Assembly (NCBI RefSeq): GCF_029853675.1
Contig: NZ_CP122539.1
Coordinates: 3,491,001 to 3,555,000, forward strand
From: Tenacibaculum tangerinum
GTDB lineage: Bacteria > Bacteroidota > Bacteroidia > Flavobacteriales > Flavobacteriaceae
Length of the DNA stretch: 64,000 nucleotides
Direction of reading: 5' to 3'
Position numbers and translations under genes: made by a program. The notes beneath the pieces were generated by a model. The model was not told where the DNA came from, made no database searches, and worked only from the letters and a program-made list of their open reading frames with translations. Positions 52,298-61,027 of the stretch are shown here, piece by piece. Every line of letters starts with the position of its first letter. The first letter of the stretch is position 1.

Positions 52298-53662
52298 TTA
52301 CTTAAGAGAATCGATGTTTGATTGAATAGACCAAGCAAAGTCTAGCATCAATCTATTTTTAAATATAGAGTCTTTGTAACTCAAATATCTGTCTCCGATA
52401 TATGGCGGTGCGTTATAACCTTCAGAAGGCTTTCCATTCGTTTTTATTGCAGCTGCCATATGACAACTCATACAATTAGAGGTAGCTCCAAGATTGGTGC
52501 TGATTTTATTGCCATTATTTACGACATAACTCATTTCTTGATTAAAGACTTTTGTGCCAAACCCAGACTCTAAATAGGGGTTGAAACCTACTACAATACC
52601 TCCTTCATTTTTTCCACCAATATAAGGTTGTGCCGGAATGACCATCGAATAGGCAATATCCATAGCATAGTGATTGGCAGCGCCATGTAAATCAATACCA
52701 TTTTTTGCAGAAGCAATGTCATTTGAGCTAGGTATTGAAGGGGTTAAAGGACTGGCAGACCACCAAAAAGTTTGCCATACCCAACGTTTAATTTCTTTAG
52801 TTCCCACATGCATAGCAACAAGAACAGCGATGTCGTTACTTCTGGCTTTTTCTGAGTCATCGGTTATATTGTTTTCGCTGTTGTAAGAATCCGCTAAAGC
52901 CTGATCTATACGGAAGTGAATAAAGTCGTTTAAATAATAGGTGTTTTCTGCTGTCATTTTACCACTATCATAATCAATACGACCATTTGGATTGCTTTTG
53001 TCTTCTTTTGTATTTACATAAATACGAGATTTCCAATCTTTTTCAGGATATCCATCTTCCAAATATTTAGGGCCAGGCCAAGCTTCCATAGTGTATATTC
53101 CTTCATTATTTAACTTGTTTTGAGTAATTATTTTGTACACTGGTTTGATGGTAATTGCCTCTGAAGGAAAATCAGGTATTTGACTGTACGTACTTGCTTG
53201 TAACTTTTTCAAAGTAGACAAGTAAAAAATTTTGTTGTCAAGCGCATATTTTTCGGCAGCCTCATTATAGGCCACAACCTCAACAACCTTCGTATCGCTA
53301 AACACTTGACTGTTGAGCTTTGCATGTAAAAACTGATTAGGTTTGTTAAATTTTAAACTAATCAAACTTTTTTTGTCTGAATTGTTTAGTTTATCTAAAA
53401 TTTGAGATGGGCTAGACCATGTTTGGTATCGTAACTTACCATCGTTAACTGGAGAAGTTAAATGTTTCCAAATATACCAACTATGCTTATACATAGCGTT
53501 AAAATTGTTGGCTTTAATCCAGTTGTTAACAGTCGTAGAATCTGTTGGATATTCATAATTGTCGGTTATAGCTGCATAGTTGTTTTTAGTTTTCTTCTCT
53601 GTACAGTTAAAAAATAAGAGCGAAACAAAAAATAGTACGTATATTGTTTTTTGTGGTTTCAT
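52298..53662 (-). CDS. Lipoprotein with one cytochrome c-type heme motif
   Basis: 454 aa. Lipoprotein signal IYVLFFVSLLFFNC (lipobox FFNC). Near the C-terminus a single CMSCH (Cys397-His401) in TSNCMSCHMAAAIKT fits covalent heme c binding. The long N-terminal part has no recognised domain but contains Trp-rich stretches (WKHLTSP, WVWQTFWWSAS) and GAANHYAMDIAYSM. A periplasmic electron-transfer or heme-linked enzyme role is plausible; the family is unknown to me. It stands alone between a shared terminator and the IclR gene, with its own likely promoter in 53663-53786. Confidence 0.75.
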   Translation of the reverse strand: MKPQKTIYVLFFVSLLFFNCTEKKTKNNYAAITDNYEYPTDSTTVNNWIKANNFNAMYKHSWYIWKHLTSPVNDGKLRYQTWSSPSQILDKLNNSDKKSLISLKFNKPNQFLHAKLNSQVFSDTKVVEVVAYNEAAEKYALDNKIFYLSTLKKLQASTYSQIPDFPSEAITIKPVYKIITQNKLNNEGIYTMEAWPGPKYLEDGYPEKDWKSRIYVNTKEDKSNPNGRIDYDSGKMTAENTYYLNDFIHFRIDQALADSYNSENNITDDSEKARSNDIAVLVAMHVGTKEIKRWVWQTFWWSASPLTPSIPSSNDIASAKNGIDLHGAANHYAMDIAYSMVIPAQPYIGGKNEGGIVVGFNPYLESGFGTKVFNQEMSYVVNNGNKISTNLGATSNCMSCHMAAAIKTNGKPSEGYNAPPYIGDRYLSYKDSIFKNRLMLDFAWSIQSNIDSLK

Positions 53663-53786
53663 GAAAGATTAAATTTTGGTTAACAAGCAAAAATTACTCA
53701 CTATATATGAATCATAGACTTTAAATTGCACGAGCGTTGATAATTCAAGAATTAAAGGGGGAAATTCGGTCTAATAGAAGTTGTTT

Positions 53787-54567
53787 TTAAGACAACCTAT
53801 CAATATTGTCTAGTTTTTTTTCTATTTCAGTGGCCCCTTTTTGCAATATTTCGATATACCTAGCAACATTTTTCATCTTAAATCGGCTAGAAGGTCCAGA
53901 TGCGCTAATACCCGCAATTATTTTTCCCTTTTTATTATAAATAGGAATGGCGATGCATACCAAACCGAGTTCTGACTCTTCAAGGTCTAAGGCATACCCT
54001 TGCTGTTGAATTTGTGTAAACTCTTTTTTAAGTTTTGAGCTAGCTGTAATTGTATTGTTGGTAAATGATTGTAATTTAGTTGAGTTAAAAAAAGCATCCT
54101 GAATTTCTGGCAAACAAAAAGCTAAAAGTAACTTTCCAATAGCACTCCCGTTAACAGGAGCATAAGAGCCAACCGAGGTGCTTATTTTGAGTCCTTGTAA
54201 ACTATCAGCTTTATTTATGTGAAATACTTCATGCTCTCTTAAAATACCTAATAAAACCGTTTCTTGAATTTCTAAAGCAACTTTTCGCATAGGTTCGTTG
54301 GTTAGATTTTTTAGCGATTTGTATATAGAAACACGATTTCCTAACTCAAATAACTTGCTTCCTAACTGATATTTTTCATTGTCGTTTTGTTGTACCACAT
54401 TTAACGAAACTAATGTGCTGAGCAATCGATATACAGTACTTTTATTATAGCCTGTTTTAGCAGCTAATTCTCTAACCCCCCAAGAAACTTTTTTCATCGG
54501 TAAAAGCTTCCAATACATAAAAAGCTTTTATAATAGATTTATTTAAGTTTTTTTCAAAATCGCTCAT
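53787..54567 (-). pseudogene. IclR-family transcription regulator, frameshifted at the N-terminus
   Basis: The long frame (from 54518) has a wrong beginning (MYWKLLPMKKVSWG) and then normal IclR text: VRELAAKTGYNKSTVYRLLS (winged HTH) and an effector domain with GSYAPVNGSAIGKLLLAF and GISASGPSSRF. A better start lies at 54567 in another frame (MSDFEKNLNKSIIKAFYVLE, then AFTDEKS), running into the HTH if one base is removed from A6 (54489-54494) or G6 (54476-54481, coding strand). The restored protein is ~259 aa, normal for IclR. Such regulators bind small metabolites; no target is obvious. Sequence error is likely. Confidence 0.82.
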
Positions 54568-54714
54568 ATTTTCGACGTAATTTCTTGATAAAGTAAGAAA
54601 AATGTATAAATTTATAGAATCCACCTTAAAAAGTAAAGTGATTTTAAGTTATTTGTAAATAGTCTGCCAAGTTATGTTTTAATTATTTAGTTTTATCTAG
54701 TTATTTATACTAAA

Positions 54715-55836
54715 ATGGGGAAAATAATTTCTGTTTGTAACCAAAAAGGAGGCGTAGGAAAAACAACTACATGTGTTAATCTTTCAGCAGCTTTAGGAAT
54801 GTTAGAGCATAAGGTTTTGGTTATTGATACAGACCCTCAGGCAAATGCTTCTGTAGCATTTGGGTTTTCTTCGATAAAACTAAATAATCCAGCGCTTCAG
54901 TTTATGGATATTACGTCTGTTATTACCAATAATATTATAAAAACCAATTGTCCTAATGTAGATTTGTTGCCTTTTTGTGAAGATGTAAACTTTTTCAAAC
55001 GAACACCAGAAATATCGAAATTTAAAAAAGCATTGGAAAGCATTCGTAATTTATACGATTATATTATTATTGATTGTGTTCCTTTTTTAAAGACCGAAAA
55101 CATAGATATTTTGATGAGCTCAGATTCAACAATTATTCCAGTACAGTGTGATTATTACGCACTAGAAGGTTTGCATAAAGTTTTAAAAACAATACGTTTT
55201 GTTCAAAAAAAGCTACATCATAATTTGCATATTGAAGGTCTTTTGTTAACTATGTTTGACAAAAGATTAAATATGTCTAAAGACATTGTAAATTATATGC
55301 GTAGCTATTTTGGAGAGTTAGTTTTTGAGGCGATTATACACAGGAGCTCTAAAATTACCCAAGCACCAAGTTATGGACAAAGTGTTTTAGAATACGATAT
55401 TAGTAGTGGTGGAGCTAAAGACTATTTGCAGTTGGCGAATGAAATTATAGCAAAAAAATCAATCATAAAAAATGCAGATGAAGATGTTGAAATTCCTAAA
55501 GAAAAAGAAAGTGTTTTTAATGATAGAGAACTTTCTAAAACATCTGGTTCTGAAGCAAAAAACAATTTTTTATTTGAAAAAATGCTTAAGAATGTCAAGG
55601 TAGATATTAAGAAAACAACACCTTCATTTTTGAAAAAGTTTGATGCACTACTCAATTTAAATAAGTCTGATGTAGAAAAAATAATGGGGCCCTGTCATAA
55701 AAACCATTATGGTAATGTGTGGATATATAAAATTAATAAAACCGCTATTTTTAGAAAAAGATATGTATACATCTATTTTAAAAACGATGTGGTGTCTCAT
55801 TATGCAAAAAAATGGTTTAGCAGCAAGATGTTATAA
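54715..55836 (+). CDS. ParA/Soj-like ATPase with extra C-terminal domain
   Basis: 373 aa. Residues ~1-250 are a ParA/MinD-type ATPase: deviant Walker A NQKGGVGKTTTCVNLSAALG (KGGVGKTT at 11-18), VIDTDPQANAS, DYIIIDCVPFL and a later RSSKITQAPSYGQSV. A charged linker follows, then a ~64-residue C-terminal module (NKSDVEKIMGPCHKNHYGNV, YVYIYFKNDVVSHY) resembling the BamE/SmpA fold. No ParB or parS-like gene is next to it, so chromosome partition is unlikely; positioning of another cell component is a better guess. The fusion is unusual. Confidence 0.8.
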   Translation: MGKIISVCNQKGGVGKTTTCVNLSAALGMLEHKVLVIDTDPQANASVAFGFSSIKLNNPALQFMDITSVITNNIIKTNCPNVDLLPFCEDVNFFKRTPEISKFKKALESIRNLYDYIIIDCVPFLKTENIDILMSSDSTIIPVQCDYYALEGLHKVLKTIRFVQKKLHHNLHIEGLLLTMFDKRLNMSKDIVNYMRSYFGELVFEAIIHRSSKITQAPSYGQSVLEYDISSGGAKDYLQLANEIIAKKSIIKNADEDVEIPKEKESVFNDRELSKTSGSEAKNNFLFEKMLKNVKVDIKKTTPSFLKKFDALLNLNKSDVEKIMGPCHKNHYGNVWIYKINKTAIFRKRYVYIYFKNDVVSHYAKKWFSSKML

Positions 55837-56140
55837 TAAATTTGATGTCAGAAAATCACAAAAACTACTGTTTAAAAGAATTAGCAAGATAACCTTATAA
55901 TCTCATAGCATATACACCTAAGCTGGCAATTGCTATTTTAAAGTTTTCTATAAAATTTTCAAAGAGAGGGTTGTTTTTTTAAATCTTCTAAAAAAAATAA
56001 AAATATAGGAATACATTTCATAAAAAATACATATTTTTATAAAACACCGTTTTACTATATGAAACACTTTTAATTTTATTTTAAGTTGAAAATAAAGTAT
56101 CTTTAGTGTTTCTAAAATGGTTTTATTAAGATAGATAAGC
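55837..56140. other. Gene-free stretch before kynU
   Basis: 304 bp, strongly AT-rich. TATCTTTA (about 56097) is one base off a -7 element and may serve kynU. Nothing else stands out. Confidence 0.4.
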
Positions 56141-57400
56141 ATGTATAAACCAACACTCGACTACGCACAACAACTAGATAAAGAAGACAACTTATCTCAT
56201 TTAAGAGCACAGTTTTATATTCCGAAAGATACAAAAGGGAATGATTGGTTGTATTTTACAGGAAACTCTCTTGGACTGCAACCAAAACAAACACAACAAT
56301 ACATTCAACAAGAACTAGACGATTGGGCAAAATATGGAGTTGAAGGACATTTTGAAGCCAGAAATCCATGGATGCCTTACCATGAATTTTTAACTAATTC
56401 GATGGCAAAAATTGTAGGAGCAAAACCCTTGGAAGTAGTAGTGATGAATACCTTAACGACTAACTTACACTTGTTAATGGTGTCGTTTTACCAACCTACT
56501 AAAACAAAATATAAGATAGTCATTGAGAGTGATGCCTTTCCTTCAGATAGATATGCTGTGCAATCACAATTAGAATTTCATGGATTTGATGCAGAGGAAG
56601 GATTGATAGCGTGGAAACCACGTGAAGGTGAGGAATTGTTACGTATAGAAGACCTAGAAAAAATAGTAGACGAACAAGGTGATGAAATAGCGCTGTTGTT
56701 AATCGGAGGTGTGAATTATTATACAGGTCAGTATTTAGATATCAAACGAATTGCTGAAATAGGACACGCTAAAAACTGTATGGTAGGGATTGATTTAGCA
56801 CACGGTGCAGGAAATATTTCTCCAGAATTACACGATAGCGGAGTAGATTTTGCGGCTTGGTGTACCTATAAATATCTCAACTCTGGTCCAGGAAGCTTAG
56901 CAGGATTGTTCGTGCACGAAAAACATGCACATAACAAAGAATTGCCACGTTTTGCTGGTTGGTGGAATCATAATAAAGAAACCCGTTTCAACATGCGTCA
57001 ACCATTTGACGTTATGCCAGGAGCAGAAGGATGGCAGTTGTCGAATCCGCCTATTTTATCGATGGCAGCCATTAGAGCCTCGTTAGACATGTTTGAAGAG
57101 GTGGGAATGCCAGCTTTGCGAGCAAAATCAGAGAAATTAACAGGATATTTTGAATATTTAATCAACCAGATTGATACGGATAGGATTAAAATCATAACCC
57201 CGTCAAATCCAAAAGAAAGAGGATGTCAATTATCCATTCAAGTACAGAACGCCGATAAAAGCTTACACCAAAAACTAACCGAAAACAATATCATTACCGA
57301 TTGGAGAGAGCCTGATGTCATTCGTTGTGCACCAGTACCTATGTATAATAGTTTTGAGGATGTGTATAGAATGGTAGAAATTTTAAAAACCTTGTTATAA
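56141..57400 (+). CDS. kynU: Kynureninase
   Basis: 419 aa, full length. Start block YFTGNSLGLQPKQTQQYIQ, PLP-binding GIDLAHGAGNISPELHDSGV with the lysine in CTYKYLNSGPGSLAGLFVH, then RFAGWWNHNKETRF and FDVMPGAEGWQLSNPP. It splits kynurenine or 3-hydroxykynurenine to (3-hydroxy)anthranilate and alanine. kmo follows on the same strand, 105 nt on, separated by a repeat hairpin. Together they serve tryptophan breakdown, in Flavobacteriia often toward NAD. Confidence 0.97.
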   Translation: MYKPTLDYAQQLDKEDNLSHLRAQFYIPKDTKGNDWLYFTGNSLGLQPKQTQQYIQQELDDWAKYGVEGHFEARNPWMPYHEFLTNSMAKIVGAKPLEVVVMNTLTTNLHLLMVSFYQPTKTKYKIVIESDAFPSDRYAVQSQLEFHGFDAEEGLIAWKPREGEELLRIEDLEKIVDEQGDEIALLLIGGVNYYTGQYLDIKRIAEIGHAKNCMVGIDLAHGAGNISPELHDSGVDFAAWCTYKYLNSGPGSLAGLFVHEKHAHNKELPRFAGWWNHNKETRFNMRQPFDVMPGAEGWQLSNPPILSMAAIRASLDMFEEVGMPALRAKSEKLTGYFEYLINQIDTDRIKIITPSNPKERGCQLSIQVQNADKSLHQKLTENNIITDWREPDVIRCAPVPMYNSFEDVYRMVEILKTLL

Positions 57401-57410
57401 AACAAGTAAG

Positions 57411-57496
57411 GCGTCATAACGAGGAAGGTAATGACGAAGTTATCTCATAAAAACAAAGAGATTGCCACAGCAAATTAAAATTTGCTTCGCAATGAC
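57411..57496. repeat. REP-like hairpin between kynU and kmo
   Basis: GTCATAACGAGG..GACGAAGTTATCTC on the left and GAGATTGCC..TTGCTTCGCAATGAC on the right form imperfect arms around ATAAAAACAAA. The ends (GTCATT.CGA / GCTTCGCAATGAC) are those of the 202-bp array at 45.8 kb. It fills nearly the whole intergenic gap. Confidence 0.7.
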
Positions 57497-57504
57497 AAAT
57501 ACAA

Positions 57505-58902
57505 ATGAATAATAAAGACAACATAGTAATTATAGGTGCTGGTTTATGCGGAAGTTTATTAGCACTTCGTTTAGCACAAAGAGGGTATAAAGTTGATGTA
57601 TATGAAAGCCGTCCAGATTTACGCGTTACAGATATTTCAGCAGGACGTTCTATCAACTTGGCATTATCTGACCGTGGATTCAAAGCGCTTCGTTTATGTG
57701 GCGTAGAAGAAAAAGCTCGTGAAATTTGTATTCCGATGTATGGACGCCTAATGCACGATAGAGAAGGGAACACCTTTACATCTAACTATTCGGGCAGAGA
57801 AGGAGAGTATATCAATTCTATTTCACGTGGCGATTTAAACGGAATTTTGTTAACTGAGGCAGAGAAACACGAGAACGTAAACATTTATTTCAATACGGAG
57901 TGTACCTCTGTAGATATAGAAAATACCATAGCGCATTTTAAAAATCAGGACACAAAAGAAGAATTTTCAGTAGATGGAACGGTGATTTTTGGTACCGATG
58001 GCGCTGGATCTTCATTGAGAAAGAGTTACTATTTAGAAAGAAAATTTTTGTTTAGCTATTCACAGAATTTCTTAACGCACGGGTACAAAGAGTTAGAAAT
58101 TCCAGCAGACAAACGAGGAAAGCATCAGATAAGTAAAGACCATTTGCATATTTGGCCACGTGGAGAGTATATGCTAATTGCGTTGCCAAACTTGGATGGA
58201 AGTTTTACCGTAACCCTATTTTTAAGTTACGACGAAGGAGCGTACAATTTCAATAACTTAACTTCTGAAGAAAAAATTACGGAGTTTTTTGAAAAAGAAT
58301 TTTCAGATGCGTTAGAGTTGATTCCGAGTATAAAAGACGAGTTTTTCAACAATCCTACAGGAGCTTTAGGAACGGTAAAATGTTCACCTTGGCATTATCA
58401 AAATAAAACCCTGCTAATGGGAGATGCGGCACATGCGATAGTTCCTTTTTACGGACAAGGTATGAATGCTTCTTTTGAAGATGTTACGGTTTTTGATGCA
58501 ATTTTAGATACACACGAAGGAGATTGGCAAGCTACTTTTAAAGTGTATGAAAAAGCACGCAAAAAAGATACCGATGCGATTGCAGATTTAGCGATTGACA
58601 ATTTTTATGAAATGCGCGATCATGTTGCCAATCCGTTATTTAAGCAAAAGAGAAAATTAGAAATGGATTTAGAAGAAACGTTTCCAAATCAATATTTTTC
58701 AAAATACTCAATGGTGACTTTTAATGAAGAGATTCCCTATGCAGAAGCAATGAAAAAAGGACGTGCACAAGACAAAGCCTTGTTAAATATGGTAGCCCAT
58801 AACGATTTAGATGCTATTACCGATTTGAGCGAAGTATTAAAAAAAGTACAAGAAGAAACCAATGAAATCTTAGAAGAAGATGAAATAGCGGGGTTAAGAT
58901 AG
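57505..58902 (+). CDS. kmo: Kynurenine 3-monooxygenase
   Basis: 465 aa. FAD-binding Rossmann motif IIGAGLCGSLLALRLAQRGY, GTDGAGSSLRKSYY, and the second FAD motif LMGDAAHAIVPFYGQGMNA; SAGRSINLALSDRG and GQGMNASFEDV are KMO-specific. It hydroxylates kynurenine with NADPH and O2 to 3-hydroxykynurenine, the substrate kynU then cleaves. The C-terminal helix lacks a clear membrane anchor, as in other bacterial KMOs. Same strand as kynU; convergent with the XRE gene, 1 nt between stops. Confidence 0.97.
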   Translation: MNNKDNIVIIGAGLCGSLLALRLAQRGYKVDVYESRPDLRVTDISAGRSINLALSDRGFKALRLCGVEEKAREICIPMYGRLMHDREGNTFTSNYSGREGEYINSISRGDLNGILLTEAEKHENVNIYFNTECTSVDIENTIAHFKNQDTKEEFSVDGTVIFGTDGAGSSLRKSYYLERKFLFSYSQNFLTHGYKELEIPADKRGKHQISKDHLHIWPRGEYMLIALPNLDGSFTVTLFLSYDEGAYNFNNLTSEEKITEFFEKEFSDALELIPSIKDEFFNNPTGALGTVKCSPWHYQNKTLLMGDAAHAIVPFYGQGMNASFEDVTVFDAILDTHEGDWQATFKVYEKARKKDTDAIADLAIDNFYEMRDHVANPLFKQKRKLEMDLEETFPNQYFSKYSMVTFNEEIPYAEAMKKGRAQDKALLNMVAHNDLDAITDLSEVLKKVQEETNEILEEDEIAGLR

Positions 58903-58903
58903 T

Positions 58904-59662
58904 TTATTTTAGCCCTCTTTTAAGTTTAAAAAACTCTTGTTCTAAAAAAGAAAGCTTGTCTTCAACAGAGAAATTGAAATCAGGAACTCTTCTAAAAAAC
59001 ACATATCGTATTTTCCATACTTCTTTAATTTCTTTGATAGAAAATGTTTTATCAGGTACATTTTTATGATCAGCCCTTAATACAATCGAATCATTGGTAC
59101 AGTATAATCTTCGCAGGATCAATTCACCTTTAGCAAGGGTAAGTGCCAGTTCTCCGTTGTTTAGCTTTTTAATGATGTTGTTAGGTACAAATTCTCCTAT
59201 TACCATATCTTTTGGATACAAACCACTGTCATGATTCGCCATTTCTAAATTTGTAACGGTGTATGCCCTGAATTTTTTTTGAGGATTAATAGGTAGTTGA
59301 ATTTCAGGTAAATCATTAATAAATGCAGGTTTATTATAATGTTCAAGATATTGTGCGATTGTATTTTCGGTAATGCAAGGAATTTTAGCATAGGTTTCTT
59401 TCGGAGTGTCGCCAGATTCAAGAGTTAAATTTTCTTTGAATTGGAGTAAATTATTAACGGTAAGCTCTGAAGTTAATAGATTGTCTATCGGAATGCTAAA
59501 ATAATTAGCAATTTTGATAATGGTATCAATCTTTGGTTCGCTTCTTCCTTCCTCGTAAGCCCCCAGTGTAGCTCTCTTTAAGTCAAATATTTCAGCAAAT
59601 GCCTGTTGGCTCAAGCGTTTTACTCCTCTAATTTTTTTTATGTTTTTACCAAAAAATGACAT
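58904..59662 (-). CDS. XRE-family regulator with C-terminal effector domain
   Basis: 252 aa. HTH (~1-60): NIKKIRGVKRLSQQAFAEIF and DLKRATLGAYEEGRSEPKID. The rest (~100-252) has the length and pattern of an S24/LexA-like C-terminal domain (YPKDMVIGEFVPNNIIKKLN, GELALTLAKGELILRRL) without an obvious Ser-Lys peptidase pair, so a dimerisation role fits better than self-cleavage. It is divergent from the PspA operon. Repeats of TTTGCTAATT right before its start overlap the plus-strand promoter, making it a candidate regulator of that operon and of itself. Confidence 0.88.
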   Translation of the reverse strand: MSFFGKNIKKIRGVKRLSQQAFAEIFDLKRATLGAYEEGRSEPKIDTIIKIANYFSIPIDNLLTSELTVNNLLQFKENLTLESGDTPKETYAKIPCITENTIAQYLEHYNKPAFINDLPEIQLPINPQKKFRAYTVTNLEMANHDSGLYPKDMVIGEFVPNNIIKKLNNGELALTLAKGELILRRLYCTNDSIVLRADHKNVPDKTFSIKEIKEVWKIRYVFFRRVPDFNFSVEDKLSFLEQEFFKLKRGLK

Positions 59663-59664
59663 AT

Positions 59665-59727
59665 TTTGCTAATTTTATTTGCTAATTAATTTTAAATACG
59701 TATATTTGAGCAAACAATATTAGCTAA
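59665..59727 (+). promoter_or_regulatory. Divergent control region: promoter plus TTTGCTAATT repeats
   Basis: TTTG (59678-59681), 19 nt, TATATTTG (59701-59708) is a perfect plus-strand promoter. TTTGCTAATT occurs at 59665-59674 and 59678-59687 (13-bp period), and a related palindrome TTAGCTAA at 59720-59727. The promoter is ~198 nt before the first plus-strand gene, leaving a long leader. Confidence 0.6.
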
Positions 59728-59905
59728 TAAGTTTTGTTTTTGCTATTTTTTTTAGTTAAAAATTTAAAAAATGTATTGTGTAATTAAAAATTGTTAAAAT
59801 TATGGTGTTAATAATAGTGTACTTAGGGTCTTTAGTTTTAGAAACTTTTTTGTAATATTATTGCTTAAAAAGAGAGCTATATTAAATTAATCAAACTACT
59901 TAAAA

Positions 59906-60301
59906 ATGAATGAATATTTCAGTAAAATAAAAGGTTTTTTACTTGAGTTAAATTTCAATATCACAAGAGAAAACCTAAACGATGGGATTTTTGTTATAGA
60001 AAAAGAAAACGAAGGAATTAAAAATTTAATTATAGGAGTTGCAGACCCTATTATAATTTTTGAGCAATATATATTTAAAATCAAACAGCCAAATCAAGAT
60101 GTTTTTAAAAGTTTATTGCAAAAGAATAGAGATATAATACACGGAGCTTTTGTGCTAGATGAAAGTGGTGAACGTGTTATTTTTAGAGATACGCTTCAGT
60201 TAGAAAATTTGGACGCAAATGAATTTGAAGCAAGTTTAAATTCGCTTAGTTTGCTGCTAAGCGAGTATTCAGACCAAATAATTAACTTTTCAAAATATTA
60301 A
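59906..60301 (+). CDS. YbjN-domain protein
   Basis: 131 aa, soluble. Pattern FLLELNFNITRENLNDGIFVI followed by VADPIIIFEQYIF and DIIHGAFVLDESGERVIFRD, LEASLNSL-type helices, matches the YbjN/type III chaperone-like fold. Such proteins bind partner proteins; YbjN affects stress and motility in E. coli. First gene of the operon with pspA (10 nt gap), YqiJ-like and flotillin genes, so a partner or chaperone for one of these is likely. Confidence 0.75.
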   Translation: MNEYFSKIKGFLLELNFNITRENLNDGIFVIEKENEGIKNLIIGVADPIIIFEQYIFKIKQPNQDVFKSLLQKNRDIIHGAFVLDESGERVIFRDTLQLENLDANEFEASLNSLSLLLSEYSDQIINFSKY

Positions 60302-60311
60302 AAAACAAAAG

Positions 60312-61025
60312 ATGAATTTTTTTAAAAGACTTTTTAAAATAGGGCAATCTGAGGCAAACTCTGCTATAGATAAAATGGAAGACCCTATTAAAATGACAGA
60401 ACAAGGAATTAGAGATTTAAAATTAAATCTAGAAAAAAACTTAGAATCGCTGGCGCAGGTAAAAGCGTTAGCAATACGAGCTAAAAGCGATGTAGAAGAA
60501 TTAACTTCTAAGGCGCAAGATTACGAACAAAAAGCCATTTTAATTTTGAAAAAAGCGCAAAAAGGAGCTATAGAAACTTCTGAAGCAGACCGACTCGCAA
60601 AAGAAGCTTTGATACAAAAGGAAGAAATGCATCAAAAAATTACCATGGCAAAAAAAGAAATGGTTCAATTTAATACTTCGGTGAGTCAATTAGAGCATAA
60701 TGTTCAAGAAATTAAGCAGAGTATTAACAAATGGGAGAACGAACTAAAAACATTAAAAGCAAGAGTTAAAGTCTCAAAAGCAACTAAAAACTTAAACAAG
60801 CAAATGGCAGATATCGACAGCGCAAGTACAGTTTCTATGCTTGAACGTATGAAAGATAAAGTACGCCAAGAAGAAGCTTTAGCAGAGGCGTATGGAGATA
60901 TCGCTAAATCTTCTAAGTCCTTAGACCAAGAACTGTCAGAAGCTGCCGATGAAACAGAAACTTCTGCTGAAGAAAGTTTGTTGAAACTAAAAGAAAGTTT
61001 AAAAATAAACGATAAAGACGCATAA
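60312..61025 (+). CDS. PspA/IM30 family protein
   Basis: 237 aa, almost all coiled coil. Start MNFFKRLFKIGQSEANSAID with an amphipathic first helix, then MEDPIKMTEQGIRDLK, typical of PspA/IM30 and Vipp1 (ESCRT-III superfamily). It binds stressed membranes and forms scaffolds on the cytoplasmic side. The last ~40 residues are acidic. 10 nt after the YbjN-like gene and 2 nt before the next start. No PspF-type regulator or PspB/C is nearby, so this is not the enterobacterial system. Confidence 0.93.
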   Translation: MNFFKRLFKIGQSEANSAIDKMEDPIKMTEQGIRDLKLNLEKNLESLAQVKALAIRAKSDVEELTSKAQDYEQKAILILKKAQKGAIETSEADRLAKEALIQKEEMHQKITMAKKEMVQFNTSVSQLEHNVQEIKQSINKWENELKTLKARVKVSKATKNLNKQMADIDSASTVSMLERMKDKVRQEEALAEAYGDIAKSSKSLDQELSEAADETETSAEESLLKLKESLKINDKDA

Positions 61026-61027
61026 CA

